A stretch of DNA of 64,000 nt from Mucilaginibacter sp. SJ. GTDB lineage: Bacteria > Bacteroidota > Bacteroidia > Sphingobacteriales > Sphingobacteriaceae. This document shows positions 32,592-41,418 of the stretch, in pieces. Positions within the stretch are counted from its first letter, which is position 1, and the number at the start of each line of letters is the position of its first letter. The notes under the pieces are model-generated. The model made no database searches. It was not told the origin of the DNA and saw only the letters and a list, made by a program, of their open reading frames with translations. The stretch covers positions 62,001 through 126,000 of the forward strand of contig NZ_CP118631.1 of the NCBI RefSeq assembly GCF_028993635.1, read 5' to 3'. The translations under genes and the position numbers were made by a program.

Positions 32592-33776
32592 GTGGAAGTT
32601 AAACGTCATATTGTACACATTGATCTTGATTCGTTCTTCGTTTCGGTAGAGCGGAAGTTTCATCCTGAACTGATCGGTAAGCCTGTGATCATAGGGGGCT
32701 CGGCCGAAAGGGGAGTTGTGGCTTCCTGCAGTTATGAGGCGAGGGCTTTTGGTGTGCATTCCGCTATGCCTACCCGGCAAGCTTTAAAGCTTTGTCCGCA
32801 TGCCATTCTTATTCGCGGTTCGCACGGGCGCTATGGCGAAGCCTCACGCGAGGTTACGCAGATCATTCACGATACGGTGCCCCTCTATCAAAAAACATCG
32901 GTTGATGAGTTTTACATTGATTACACCGGTATGGACCGCTTTTTTGATTGTTACTATGAAGCCACTAAGCTTAGGCAGAAAGTAATTAAAGAAACGGGCC
33001 TGCCCATATCCTTCGGTATGGCATCGGGCAAAACGATAGCCAAAATGGCCACTAACCAGGCCAAACCCAACGGACAAATGTTTGTAAAGCATGGTGATGA
33101 GCTAAAGTTCCTGGCACCGCTTAACATTGGTAAGATACCCGGCCTGGGCGAAAGTACCCGCAATAAGTTATATCAATACGGCATCGAAAAAATAGGTGAT
33201 CTGCAACGCACCAATATTCGTTTCCTGGAAACTGTTTTTGGTAAATATGGTCATTCCCTTTGGGAAAAAGCCAATGGTATCGATCATAGCGAAATCGTTT
33301 CCCATTCCGACAGGAAATCCATTAGCACCGAACATACTTTTCATACCAATGTATCTGATCATCGCACACTTGAAACTACCTTAGTGTCGATGACCGAAGA
33401 GCTATCGTCCAAATTACGACGGGAAAACAAGCTTTCATCGTGCCTGGCTATTAAGTTGCGATACGGTAATTTTGAAACCCATACCCAACAACAAAAGATA
33501 GCACTTACGGCGGCAGAACATATCCTGATCCCCGGTGTAAAGAACCTGTTTAAAATGGCCTGGGACCAGCATCGGCCCATCAGGTTGATAGGTGTGCGGT
33601 TGAGTGATCTTTGTACGGGCAGTTACCAGATCAACCTGTTTGAGGATAATGAAGAGCGCATCAAACTTTACCAGGCCATGGATCAGATCAATTTCAAGTT
33701 CGGCGATAAAACCATCTGCCGGGCGGCAGGAATGGAGATTGGTACAAGGAATTTTAATCCGTTTATGCGCGGCTGA
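32592..33776 (+). CDS. dinB: DNA polymerase IV (Y-family)
   Basis: The 394-residue Y-family polymerase starts with GTG; no ATG in frame exists between the upstream stop and the conserved HIDLDSFFVSVER (about residues 9-21). Catalytic acids are Asp11 and Asp105/Glu106 in KTSVDEFYID. Little-finger and helix-hairpin-helix regions follow (KIPGLGESTRNKLYQYG). QINLF at 346-350 (in SYQINLFED) fits the sliding-clamp motif. It performs error-prone lesion bypass. It is divergent from two 2H-phosphoesterases across a short operator region; no lexA or imuB gene is next to it. Confidence 0.95.
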   Translation: MEVKRHIVHIDLDSFFVSVERKFHPELIGKPVIIGGSAERGVVASCSYEARAFGVHSAMPTRQALKLCPHAILIRGSHGRYGEASREVTQIIHDTVPLYQKTSVDEFYIDYTGMDRFFDCYYEATKLRQKVIKETGLPISFGMASGKTIAKMATNQAKPNGQMFVKHGDELKFLAPLNIGKIPGLGESTRNKLYQYGIEKIGDLQRTNIRFLETVFGKYGHSLWEKANGIDHSEIVSHSDRKSISTEHTFHTNVSDHRTLETTLVSMTEELSSKLRRENKLSSCLAIKLRYGNFETHTQQQKIALTAAEHILIPGVKNLFKMAWDQHRPIRLIGVRLSDLCTGSYQINLFEDNEERIKLYQAMDQINFKFGDKTICRAAGMEIGTRNFNPFMRG

Positions 33777-33857
33777 CCGTTGATTGTTTTGTGACGAGTT
33801 AATTGTTTAAAAAAGGCGCAGGATTGTGCGATTCCCTCCCCTGGGAGGGTGTAGGGC

Positions 33858-34053
33858 AATGTCATTAAGTTAAGAGATTGACAAGCTGCACCAGAGGTGC
33901 AAAAGGTTTGTAGAAACCATTTTGAATAGATTTTTGGTGTGCCAGCGGTACACAACTCCGGTGTTCCGTACCTCTGGCACGGTTGTTATCGGTATAATAT
34001 TTTGCTACAAACCTGTTCCCCCTCTGGGGGATTTTCCTTAACTTAATGACATT
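33858..34053. repeat. MITE-like element with 17-bp terminal inverted repeats
   Basis: AATGTCATTAAGTTAAG (33858-33874) and its exact reverse complement (34037-34053) bound a 196-bp region that holds nested stems: GGTTTGTAG (33905-33913) with CTACAAACC (34005-34013), a long hairpin (33939-33980, GTGCCAGcGGTAC with GTACCtCTGGCAC) and CCCCCTCTGGGGG. The flanks carry GGGTGTAGGG on both sides, which may be a target duplication. No transposase gene is inside. Confidence 0.8.
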
Positions 34054-34333
34054 GGGGTGTAGGGAGGGGTTTCATTTACAGGTATAGCCGTTTTTGCAAA
34101 GGTGCATAAACCCCTCCCTGCCACTACACATTCCAGCCACACCCCTCCCAAGGGAGGGAATTAAAAATCTTCCGAACGCCGCTCGGCTCCAGCCGGGTGG
34201 CAACTATCAAACGGCCTCTGGCCGCCGTGGGGAATGTTCTTGTTTTCAACCAATGGTCAAAGGTTTTTTACCATTGGTCAAAGTAATTTTATGGGGCGAT
34301 GGGTTGTGACTTCTTTTGATAAAAAAAGAAATC
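34054..34333. other. Gene-free repeat-rich gap
   Basis: I see no gene here. It holds further CCCCTCCC / GGGAGGGA boxes (34110-34160) of the same family as the arginine-cluster boxes. A spurious reading frame across it lacks protein character. The start region of the acyltransferase gene lies at its end. Confidence 0.5.
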
Positions 34334-35548
34334 ATGGAAACCACACAACGTCAAACTTACCTCGATTGGCTGAGGATCTTATCCATATTGGGGGTGTTAT
34401 TTTTTCATTCGGCAATGCCCTTTGTTGCCGAAGATGGCTGGCACATCAAAAACCACGAAACCAGCAACCTGATGATGGAATCAAACCATTTTTTGCACCT
34501 TTTTCGCATGCCGCTGCTCTTTTTTATTTCAGGTACCGTGAGTTACTACATGATGCAGCGGCGCTCTACACTCAGTTTCATCGGCTTGCGTTTCCGCCGG
34601 CTTTTTATTCCGCTTTTGGTGGGCATGTTCATCATTGTGCCACCGCAGATCTACATGGAACGATTGGCCAATGGCTACAAAGGCTCATTCCTGGATTTTT
34701 ATCCCAGTACATTTAACTTTCAGCCATATCCCAAAGGCAATTTCAGCTGGCACCACCTTTGGTTTATTGCCTATCTGTTTCTTTATGATCTCATCTTCGC
34801 GCCTTTATTCGCCTGGATGATCTCGTCCAAAAGCAGCGCCTTTAAACAAAAACTGGCGGTCTTGGCCGAAGGGAAATTGGTATATTTACTAATGCTGCCC
34901 GGCATCCTGTGGTTTACCTTCACCAGTTGGGACCTGCCCGAAACCAACGACCTGATCCATGATGGCAGTTACTTTGTTTACTGGCTATTATTTTTGCTGG
35001 CAGGTTTTATCTGTATCCTGCAGCCTAAACTAATGGACAGCCTTGAGCGCAACCGTCGTTTTGCCCTAACCATAGGCTTTTTAAGCCTGATGACATGGGA
35101 AGTCATGCGCTGGAACGGTATCGAACCATTGCATCCTCACTGGCCTTTTCAAAATATCGCTTTTTCGTATGCCTTTACCGCTTTACGGCCAACCATTGCC
35201 TGGGGATGGGTGCTTGCCCTGGTAGGATATGGCAAGCATTATTTTAACCGGACCCATCATGTGCTCAATTATTTAAACCAGGCGGTATATCCGTTTTATA
35301 TATTGCACCAAACCGTTATTGTTTTATTGGCTTATTATATTGTGCAAACGCAAAATGAAAGCATCCTTTCAAAATACATTTATACCGTGGGCATTACCTT
35401 TTTTGTAACGGTGCTTATCTATCATTTACTAATACGTCCGTACGCGTTAACCCGGTTTTTATTTGGTATGAAACCCAGGGATACACGTAAATCAATTATT
35501 GAACTACCTGCAGAAGAAATAAAGCCTGTTGAAGCGCTTTCTGCATGA
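34334..35548 (+). CDS. Membrane acyltransferase (acyltransferase 3 family)
   Basis: From the ATG at 34334 (the in-frame TTG at 34316 lies in a lysine-rich stretch that looks like ribosome-binding sequence) this is a 404-residue protein with about 10 membrane segments. It begins METTQRQTYLDWLRILSILG, and continues with GVLFFHSAMPF and FRMPLLFFISGTVSYYMM, typical of the acyltransferase 3 (OafA/YrhL, OpgC-like) family. The conserved His in FFHSAMPF is the presumed catalytic residue of this family. It acylates a surface glycan or similar, substrate unknown. It is followed after 18 bases by a LytS-type kinase and then a LytTR regulator, suggesting one operon. Confidence 0.85.
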   Translation: METTQRQTYLDWLRILSILGVLFFHSAMPFVAEDGWHIKNHETSNLMMESNHFLHLFRMPLLFFISGTVSYYMMQRRSTLSFIGLRFRRLFIPLLVGMFIIVPPQIYMERLANGYKGSFLDFYPSTFNFQPYPKGNFSWHHLWFIAYLFLYDLIFAPLFAWMISSKSSAFKQKLAVLAEGKLVYLLMLPGILWFTFTSWDLPETNDLIHDGSYFVYWLLFLLAGFICILQPKLMDSLERNRRFALTIGFLSLMTWEVMRWNGIEPLHPHWPFQNIAFSYAFTALRPTIAWGWVLALVGYGKHYFNRTHHVLNYLNQAVYPFYILHQTVIVLLAYYIVQTQNESILSKYIYTVGITFFVTVLIYHLLIRPYALTRFLFGMKPRDTRKSIIELPAEEIKPVEALSA

Positions 35549-35566
35549 AATTTTTAATTTAACGGT

Positions 35567-36610
35567 ATGAAATTTTTCAGGAAGTACATTTTTCCGGCAT
35601 TGTATGGCTTATTGGTATATTTTACCGTAAGGCTGTTGCATGATACTGACATTGGTCAGCATTTTTGGGAAAGGGATTTTTATGTTAATGCCATTGAAAT
35701 GGCCTGTTCAATATTGGTGGGCTATTTGGCAATCTATATTTTTGAACGGCTTTTTAAGTACTATGACAGGCACCGGACGGTACAGCTATCCTACGGGGCT
35801 GTAGTGCGGGAACTGGCCATATTGGTGGGAGCAAATTTGATATTAGTGAACGTCGTATTTGTTCCGATGGTCATGGCTCTGCACGTAAGCCAGGGCATAG
35901 ATGAGCTGATACCCTGGGCAGATGTGGCTGATATTAACATGATCCCCACTTTGTACGCTATTGTTTATTATGGAATTGCACGTAGCAGTACCTGGCTAAA
36001 GGCTTATGTAAATAATAAGATGCAACTGGAAAAGCTCACCAATGACCAACTGGAAACTGAATTGAAGTTTCTAAAAGCTCAATATCATCCGCATTTTTTA
36101 TTTAATGCCCTGAATACTATTTATTTCCAGATGGATGAAGATGTGCCCGGTGCCAAAAAGAGTACCGAATTACTATCGAGCCTGTTGCGTTATCAGCTTT
36201 ATGACCAACACCAGCAAGTGCCCGTTAAGCAGGAGCTGGAGTATCTTGAAAATTATATCCGCCTGCAGCAGATCAGGGCGAGCAGCAAAATGCGGCTCAG
36301 TGTTAATTTTGAAGGATGTTTGACGGATCAGCTCATCTATCCCCTGCTTTTGCTGCCACTGGTTGAAAACGCCTTTAAATATATAGGTGGTGAATATAAA
36401 ATAGCCATTGAAGGCTGCATTATTGACAATAGATTTGTTTTTAAAGTTTATAACGATGTGCCGCCGAATATGAAAGCGCCCGATAATTACAGCGGTATTG
36501 GTTTGGAAAACTTAAGCCGCAGGCTGCAATTGCTTTATCCGGATAAACATAAACTAACCGCTGGCCGCGAAGAAGATCATTATACGGCAGTACTTGAATT
36601 GAATATATAA
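35567..36610 (+). CDS. LytS-type sensor histidine kinase
   Basis: The 347-residue protein has about four N-terminal membrane segments, then the His-kinase motif QYHPHFLFNALNTIYFQM (about residues 173-190, His in HPHFLFN) of the LytS/YehU (His_kinase) family and an ATPase region with PLVENAFKY and GIGLENLSRRLQLLYP. It autophosphorylates and passes phosphate to the LytTR regulator encoded three bases downstream. Signal is unknown; the adjacent acyltransferase gene may be its target or its signal producer. Confidence 0.93.
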   Translation: MKFFRKYIFPALYGLLVYFTVRLLHDTDIGQHFWERDFYVNAIEMACSILVGYLAIYIFERLFKYYDRHRTVQLSYGAVVRELAILVGANLILVNVVFVPMVMALHVSQGIDELIPWADVADINMIPTLYAIVYYGIARSSTWLKAYVNNKMQLEKLTNDQLETELKFLKAQYHPHFLFNALNTIYFQMDEDVPGAKKSTELLSSLLRYQLYDQHQQVPVKQELEYLENYIRLQQIRASSKMRLSVNFEGCLTDQLIYPLLLLPLVENAFKYIGGEYKIAIEGCIIDNRFVFKVYNDVPPNMKAPDNYSGIGLENLSRRLQLLYPDKHKLTAGREEDHYTAVLELNI

Positions 36611-36613
36611 AAG

Positions 36614-37312
36614 ATGGCATTAATTAGCTGCATTATTACCGACGATGAACCCTTTGCCCGTAAGGGCCTGGAAGGCTATGTTAAAAAAGCGGGTTTTTTT
36701 GACCTGAAAGCACAATGTGAAGATGCAATGGAACTGGGGGCGTTGCTGGCCCGGCAACAGGTAGACCTGCTATTCCTGGATATCCAGATGCCGCATTTAA
36801 CCGGGGTTGAATTTATTCGTTCGTTGCCCAATCCGCCAAAAGTGATCTTTACTACCGCGTTTAAAGAATACGCTACAGATGGTTTTGACCTGGATGTGCT
36901 CGACTATCTCCTTAAACCTATCCCGTTTGAGCGCTTTATGAAGGCAGCTTTTAAAGCCAAGGATTACTTTGATTTAAGAAATAACTCGGAAGTTTCTGAT
37001 TATCTGTTTGTTAAAAGCAATGGTAAGCTCGAAAAGATAATTTTTGACGAAGTGTTGTTCATTAAAGGCATGGAAAACTATGTAGAGATTTATACCCCTG
37101 CACGTAAGATCATAACCCACAGTACCCTGCGGGCCTTTGCTGAAAAATTGCCTGCGCGTAAATTCATGCAAACCCATAAGTCATACATTGTTGCCAACAA
37201 TAAAATTACATCGATAGAAGGGAATATGCTGCACATTGGCACGTTTGAGGTACCTATTAGCAGGCAGCTTAAAGATCAGGTGATGCATACGTTGATTAAT
37301 CAGTCCAGGTAG
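36614..37312 (+). CDS. LytTR-family response regulator
   Basis: The 232-residue protein has a receiver domain with the acid pair in IITDDEPFARKG and the phosphoacceptor Asp in DLLFLDIQMPHLTG (about residues 50-63), then TTAFKEYATDGFDLDVLDYLLKP. The C-terminal LytTR DNA-binding domain follows (LFVKSNGKLEKI, MENYVEIYTPARKII and FMQTHKSYIVANNKI). It binds DNA as a beta-type recogniser. It begins three bases after the kinase stop, the standard pairing. Confidence 0.93.
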   Translation: MALISCIITDDEPFARKGLEGYVKKAGFFDLKAQCEDAMELGALLARQQVDLLFLDIQMPHLTGVEFIRSLPNPPKVIFTTAFKEYATDGFDLDVLDYLLKPIPFERFMKAAFKAKDYFDLRNNSEVSDYLFVKSNGKLEKIIFDEVLFIKGMENYVEIYTPARKIITHSTLRAFAEKLPARKFMQTHKSYIVANNKITSIEGNMLHIGTFEVPISRQLKDQVMHTLINQSR

Positions 37313-37326
37313 CAATAATAGGATCA

Positions 37327-37450
37327 AAAATTTTTACACGAATTATTTTTCTCGCTTGCCACAATTAATCGAATTGCACAAATTTTTCAATAGCGTAGAT
37401 TTGAAATTCGTGTAATTCGATTAATACGTAAAAATTAGTGTGAAAATTTC
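37327..37450. repeat. ACACGAATT-type inverted repeat
   Basis: The left arm TTAATCGAATTGCACAAATTT (37365-37385) pairs with AAATTCGTGTAATTCGATTAA (37404-37424), and outer AAATTTTTACAC pairs with GTGTGAAAATTT. It lies between the LytTR regulator and the barrel protein, and related sequence flanks the element at 43676-44015. Confidence 0.75.
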
Positions 37451-37561
37451 ATATTTCTTCGCTTTTTCTTAGCATAGATTTTTAAAAGTGATTTCCCTGT
37501 GGATAATTAAAACTATTTTGTAATATGCATTATTCTTCTGTTGTATTACTTACAAAACCTC

Positions 37562-40147
37562 ATGGGCGGCAAAAAACTGTTCAACGCTTTATCCATTTTT
37601 TTAACGGCCGGCCTATGTTTAGCCGGCAATATTTCATATGCTCAAACCGGTGTCGACAGTGTAAAACTGGCCATCGAACCATCTTATAATAATGTAAGCG
37701 GTACCCACCAATTTTTTTTAGGCGATAATTACCGTAAGCTTTGGGCGGCACCCGTCACCTTGCCGGTATTTCACCTTACCGCCGAAAAGGGTGGACTTAA
37801 AATATTGCAAAGGGGTGGGGGCAAACAAACCAAATCATTACGCCTTCAGGATCCTACCGGCCAGCAATGGGTACTGCGCACCATTCAAAAGTATCCTGAA
37901 AAAGGCCTGCCTGTTGATCTGCGGCCAACGGTAGCCAAAGATATCCTGCAAGACCAGGTTTCGGCCGCGCATCCCTTTTCGGCACTTACCGTACCGCCGC
38001 TGGCCGAAGCGCTTGGCGTTCCGCATTCCAACCCTAAAATTGTTTATGTTCCTGATGATCCTGCTTTTGGTGAGTATCAAAAGGATTTTGCTAACCAGGT
38101 GTTTTTGTTTGAAGAGCGGGAGCCGCTCGATGCCGAAAAAACGGATAATACCGAAAAGGTACAGCGCAAGCTACGGGATGACAATGATAACCGGGTTGAC
38201 CAGAAGACTGTACTTCGCGCTCGTCTGTTAGATATGCTTTTGGGTGATTGGGACAGGCACGAAGACCAATGGCGCTGGGAAAAAATAGATGGTAAGCACG
38301 AAACCGTTTACGAGCCTGTTCCGCGTGACCGTGACCAGGTGTACTATAAAACTTCGGGCGTATTGCCCTGGATAGTAGCACATCAATGGCTCAAATCAAA
38401 ATTTCAGGGTTACAGTGACGAGATCAGGGATATCAATGGATGGAATTTCAATGCTCGCTATTTCGACCGCTATTTCCTGAACCAATTGAGCGAAGACGAT
38501 TGGAAAGAACAGATAGCCTATGTGCAAAGCAAACTGACCGATGACCTGATCAAAAAAGCGGTGCATTTAATGCCCGATACTATCTACAAACTTTCGGGGC
38601 CTGAGATCATCAGCAAAATGATAGTGAGGCGTAACATCCTGCAAAAACAGGCACTTGAATATTATAAATTCATCTCCATATATGTAGATGTACCAGCGAG
38701 TGATAAAACGGACAAATTTACTGTGGCTCATGAAACTAATGGTGACATTACGCTTACTATAAATAAGATAAAGAAAGACGGCAGCGTTGATAAGGTTACC
38801 TACCAGCGTACTTTTAAACCAGATGTTACCAAAGAGATAAGAATGTATGGCTTTGATGGCGACGATTTATTTAAGGTGACGGGCTCAACGCCATCGCCCA
38901 TAACTGTGCGGATGATAGGTGGGGAGGGGATGGATACCTTTGCGGTTGACAGCAGTTTAAATAACAGGGGCAGAATGTATATATACGACCGTTCGGATGA
39001 GAAAAATGTACTGCCTTCGTCATCGCTGGCTAAAAACCGTACATCAACAGACACGGCGGTAAATAGCTATGATAAAACTGCCTTTAAGTTCGACAGGTTT
39101 GAGCCAATTATCCTGGCCAATTACAGCAATGATATCGGTATTTTACTGATTGGAGGCTTCTCATACGAGCGGCATGGGTTTCGTAAGGAACCGTATGCTT
39201 TCCGCGAAGAATTTTTGACCAATTATTCACTGGGGCGTAAATCATTTTTGTTTACCTATACCGCCGACTGGAAAAAAGCAATCGGTGAAAACGACCTGAA
39301 GATCAACCTGCTTTCGCGAGGGCCAAGCAACCTGAGCAATTTTTTCGGAATTGGGAATAACACCGTTTTTGAAAATAAGGACGACAGGAAGATCTCGTAC
39401 TATCGTAACCGCTATGACTATGTTACCGGCGACGTTTCCCTGCACCGCAGTTTTGGAGACCTACATGTAAGCGCCGGCATTGCGGGCCAATTTTACAACA
39501 GCAAAGCATCAAACAATACCGAACGATTTTTGAATGGATATAATGCCGCGTTTCCGGATGAGAAGGTATTTGGGACTAAGGTCTACGGCGGCTTAACAGC
39601 TAATGCAACGGTTGACACGCGGAATAAACTGATCATCCCAACACAAGGCATTTTGTGGACAACCACCGCAAGCGGCTTTAGCGGCGGCGGTTCTGGAAGT
39701 TATAACACCTACGGGCAGGTATTGTCTGAGTTTAGTTTCTATTTAAATCCCGACAAGGACTCGGTATTGGTAATAGCTAACCGAACAGGATTAGGTACTA
39801 CGGTAGGTAACGCAGCCTATTTTCAGCAGATGAAACTTGGCGGGGCACAAAATTTCCGGGGTTTTCATACCAACAGGTTTACCGGTCGTACCATAGCCTA
39901 TAACAATCTTGAACTTCGACTGAAAGTGCTTGATTTTACTTCATACCTGCTCCCCGGCTCATTCGGCCTGATCGGCTTTAATGATGTAGGCAGGGTGTGG
40001 GTGCCGGGAGAATCATCGGATAGGTGGCATGATGGCTATGGCGGTGGTTTGTATATCATCCCTGCTCAGCTGGTATTGATTGAGGCTGTAATGGGCTTTT
40101 CAAAAGAAGGATCGTTGCCTTATATATCTATTGGGTTTAGGTTTTAG
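37562..40147 (+). CDS. Outer-membrane barrel protein with atypical kinase-like N-terminal region
   Basis: From the ATG at 37562 (an in-frame TTG at 37541 adds seven residues before the signal peptide) this is an 861-residue protein with a signal peptide (1-28). The C-terminal half is a BamA/TamA-type beta-barrel (NFRGFHTNRFTGRTIAYNNL and a final ISIGFRF ending in Phe). The N-terminal half has GGGKQTKSLRLQDPTG with Arg106/Lys110 after it, GDWDRHEDQW (228-237) and PRDRDQ (254-259), which recall the catalytic loops of HipA/FAM20-like atypical kinases. Some relatives carry a metallophosphoesterase domain, absent here. The kinase reading is an inference; the barrel call is firm. Confidence 0.8.
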   Translation: MGGKKLFNALSIFLTAGLCLAGNISYAQTGVDSVKLAIEPSYNNVSGTHQFFLGDNYRKLWAAPVTLPVFHLTAEKGGLKILQRGGGKQTKSLRLQDPTGQQWVLRTIQKYPEKGLPVDLRPTVAKDILQDQVSAAHPFSALTVPPLAEALGVPHSNPKIVYVPDDPAFGEYQKDFANQVFLFEEREPLDAEKTDNTEKVQRKLRDDNDNRVDQKTVLRARLLDMLLGDWDRHEDQWRWEKIDGKHETVYEPVPRDRDQVYYKTSGVLPWIVAHQWLKSKFQGYSDEIRDINGWNFNARYFDRYFLNQLSEDDWKEQIAYVQSKLTDDLIKKAVHLMPDTIYKLSGPEIISKMIVRRNILQKQALEYYKFISIYVDVPASDKTDKFTVAHETNGDITLTINKIKKDGSVDKVTYQRTFKPDVTKEIRMYGFDGDDLFKVTGSTPSPITVRMIGGEGMDTFAVDSSLNNRGRMYIYDRSDEKNVLPSSSLAKNRTSTDTAVNSYDKTAFKFDRFEPIILANYSNDIGILLIGGFSYERHGFRKEPYAFREEFLTNYSLGRKSFLFTYTADWKKAIGENDLKINLLSRGPSNLSNFFGIGNNTVFENKDDRKISYYRNRYDYVTGDVSLHRSFGDLHVSAGIAGQFYNSKASNNTERFLNGYNAAFPDEKVFGTKVYGGLTANATVDTRNKLIIPTQGILWTTTASGFSGGGSGSYNTYGQVLSEFSFYLNPDKDSVLVIANRTGLGTTVGNAAYFQQMKLGGAQNFRGFHTNRFTGRTIAYNNLELRLKVLDFTSYLLPGSFGLIGFNDVGRVWVPGESSDRWHDGYGGGLYIIPAQLVLIEAVMGFSKEGSLPYISIGFRF

Positions 40148-40160
40148 ATGAAGAAACGCC

Positions 40161-40277
40161 CGTTCAAGCGTCCACGCTTGAATGATTTTTTTGCAGGAGC
40201 GTCCACGCTCGTGGTTAAATGTTAAGCGTGGACGCTCAACATATGGCATGGGTTCAAGCAGAGGACGCTTGAACCTG
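40161..40277. repeat. GCGTCCACGC palindrome cluster
   Basis: Three palindromic blocks lie just after the barrel gene: TTCAAGCGTCCACGCTTGAA, GAGCGTCCACGCT with AGCGTGGACGCTC across a short loop, and GGTTCAAGC...GCTTGAACC. They can fold as nested hairpins and may serve as a terminator. Confidence 0.8.
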
Positions 40278-40718
40278 CTAAGATTGGACATGTTAAAAGC
40301 GTTCAGCTTTAGCTAAATTAACCGCATTTTTTGGTGGCTCTGTTCTGTCAGTACCTTTCGTTTAATTTAAAGTTTGAGCAAAAAATCCAGAAAAACAGCC
40401 AAAAATCACCAAAAAACAGGGGGAATAAAGTGCTTTTTTGAAACGCATGTTTTTTATTCTTAAAAGTTTTATCCATTGATTATCAGATATTAGTGGTGTT
40501 TCGCGAGATATATTAAATCATTGATTTTCAGTTTGTTTCATTTTTAAGGTGTTTCGTGTTTTTACACTCAAAAAATGGAACAGTTAAAAAACGTCGTCTG
40601 CATTATTTCATTTTTTTATGGAGAATGGCGATTTTGGGACAGGCTCTTTTTTACAATTCTCCCATAAAAATAATTACACTATCAGTCCCATAGATTACCT
40701 GCTTTTATATATTTGCAT
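40278..40718. other. Gene-free AT-rich gap upstream of rpe
   Basis: No credible coding frame is seen; a 30-codon frame near 40575 has no family resemblance. The -7 box of rpe lies at the right end. Confidence 0.45.
40708..40715 (+). promoter_or_regulatory. rpe -7 box, possibly leaderless mRNA
   Basis: TATATTTG fits TAnnTTTG perfectly and ends only three bases before the rpe ATG (40719). A transcription start at the usual distance would fall at or just past the start codon. No clear -33 box is seen. Confidence 0.45.
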
Positions 40719-41369
40719 ATGAATCACCTCATAGCACCATCTATCTTAGCGGCCGATTTTGCCAACCTGCAACGCGATATTGAAATGATCAATAACAGCG
40801 AAGCCGACTGGATCCACGTTGATATTATGGATGGCATGTTTGTTCCAAATATCTCTTTTGGCTTTCCCGTTGTAAGTGCTGTAAAAAAACACGCCACCAA
40901 GCCGCTTGACGTACACCTGATGATAGTTGACCCCGATCGTTACCTTAAGGCGTTTAAAGATGCCGGAGCCGATAGTATTACTGTGCACCAGGAAGCTTGT
41001 CCGCATTTGCACCGCACCGTTCAGGCTATTAAGCAATTAGGCTGTAAAGCGGCTGTCGCCATTAACCCGGCTACCCCTGTATTTATGCTGGAGGATATTG
41101 TCGCCGACCTGGATATGGTTTTGATCATGTCGGTTAATCCGGGTTTCGGGGCTCAGCACTTTATTGATAATACTTATAAAAAGATCAAAGAACTCAGGAC
41201 ACTAAGTGCCGAAAAAAATCCTGACCTGCTTATTGAGATTGACGGTGGGGTAGATGCCAATAATGTAGCAAAACTGATAGAAGCCGGTGCAAATGTATTC
41301 GTTGCGGGCACTTCAGTGTTCTCTTCGGCCAACCAGGTGGCCGCAATTTCAAAACTCAAACATCCCTAA
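40719..41369 (+). CDS. rpe: Ribulose-phosphate 3-epimerase
   Basis: The 216-residue TIM-barrel enzyme begins MNHLIAPSILAADFANLQRD. The upstream TTG in the same frame is not needed and overlaps the -7 box, so I use the ATG. It has HVDIMDGMFVPNISFG (metal-binding His/Asp), LDVHLMIVDPDRY, LIMSVNPGFGAQHFI and LIEIDGGVDANNVAKLI. It interconverts D-ribulose-5-phosphate and D-xylulose-5-phosphate in the pentose phosphate pathway. It stands alone, with serC 202 bases downstream. Confidence 0.95.
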   Translation: MNHLIAPSILAADFANLQRDIEMINNSEADWIHVDIMDGMFVPNISFGFPVVSAVKKHATKPLDVHLMIVDPDRYLKAFKDAGADSITVHQEACPHLHRTVQAIKQLGCKAAVAINPATPVFMLEDIVADLDMVLIMSVNPGFGAQHFIDNTYKKIKELRTLSAEKNPDLLIEIDGGVDANNVAKLIEAGANVFVAGTSVFSSANQVAAISKLKHP

Positions 41370-41391
41370 AAGTTATTATAATGATAATAAT

Positions 41392-41418
41392 TAAACCAGC
41401 CTTGTAGGGTTAGTTTAA
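41392..41418 (+). terminator. Likely rpe terminator
   Basis: TTAAACCAGCC and GGGTTAGTTTAA pair with G-T wobbles around TTGTA, just after the rpe stop. The stem is modest and lacks a long T run. Confidence 0.45.

Noticed and set aside
34094..34333. Small open frame before the acyltransferase
   Set aside because: It crosses repeat boxes, has no ribosome-site pattern and no family resemblance.
40575..40667. A 30-codon frame upstream of rpe
   Set aside because: It has no conserved features and weak start context; a chance frame in AT-rich DNA is more likely.
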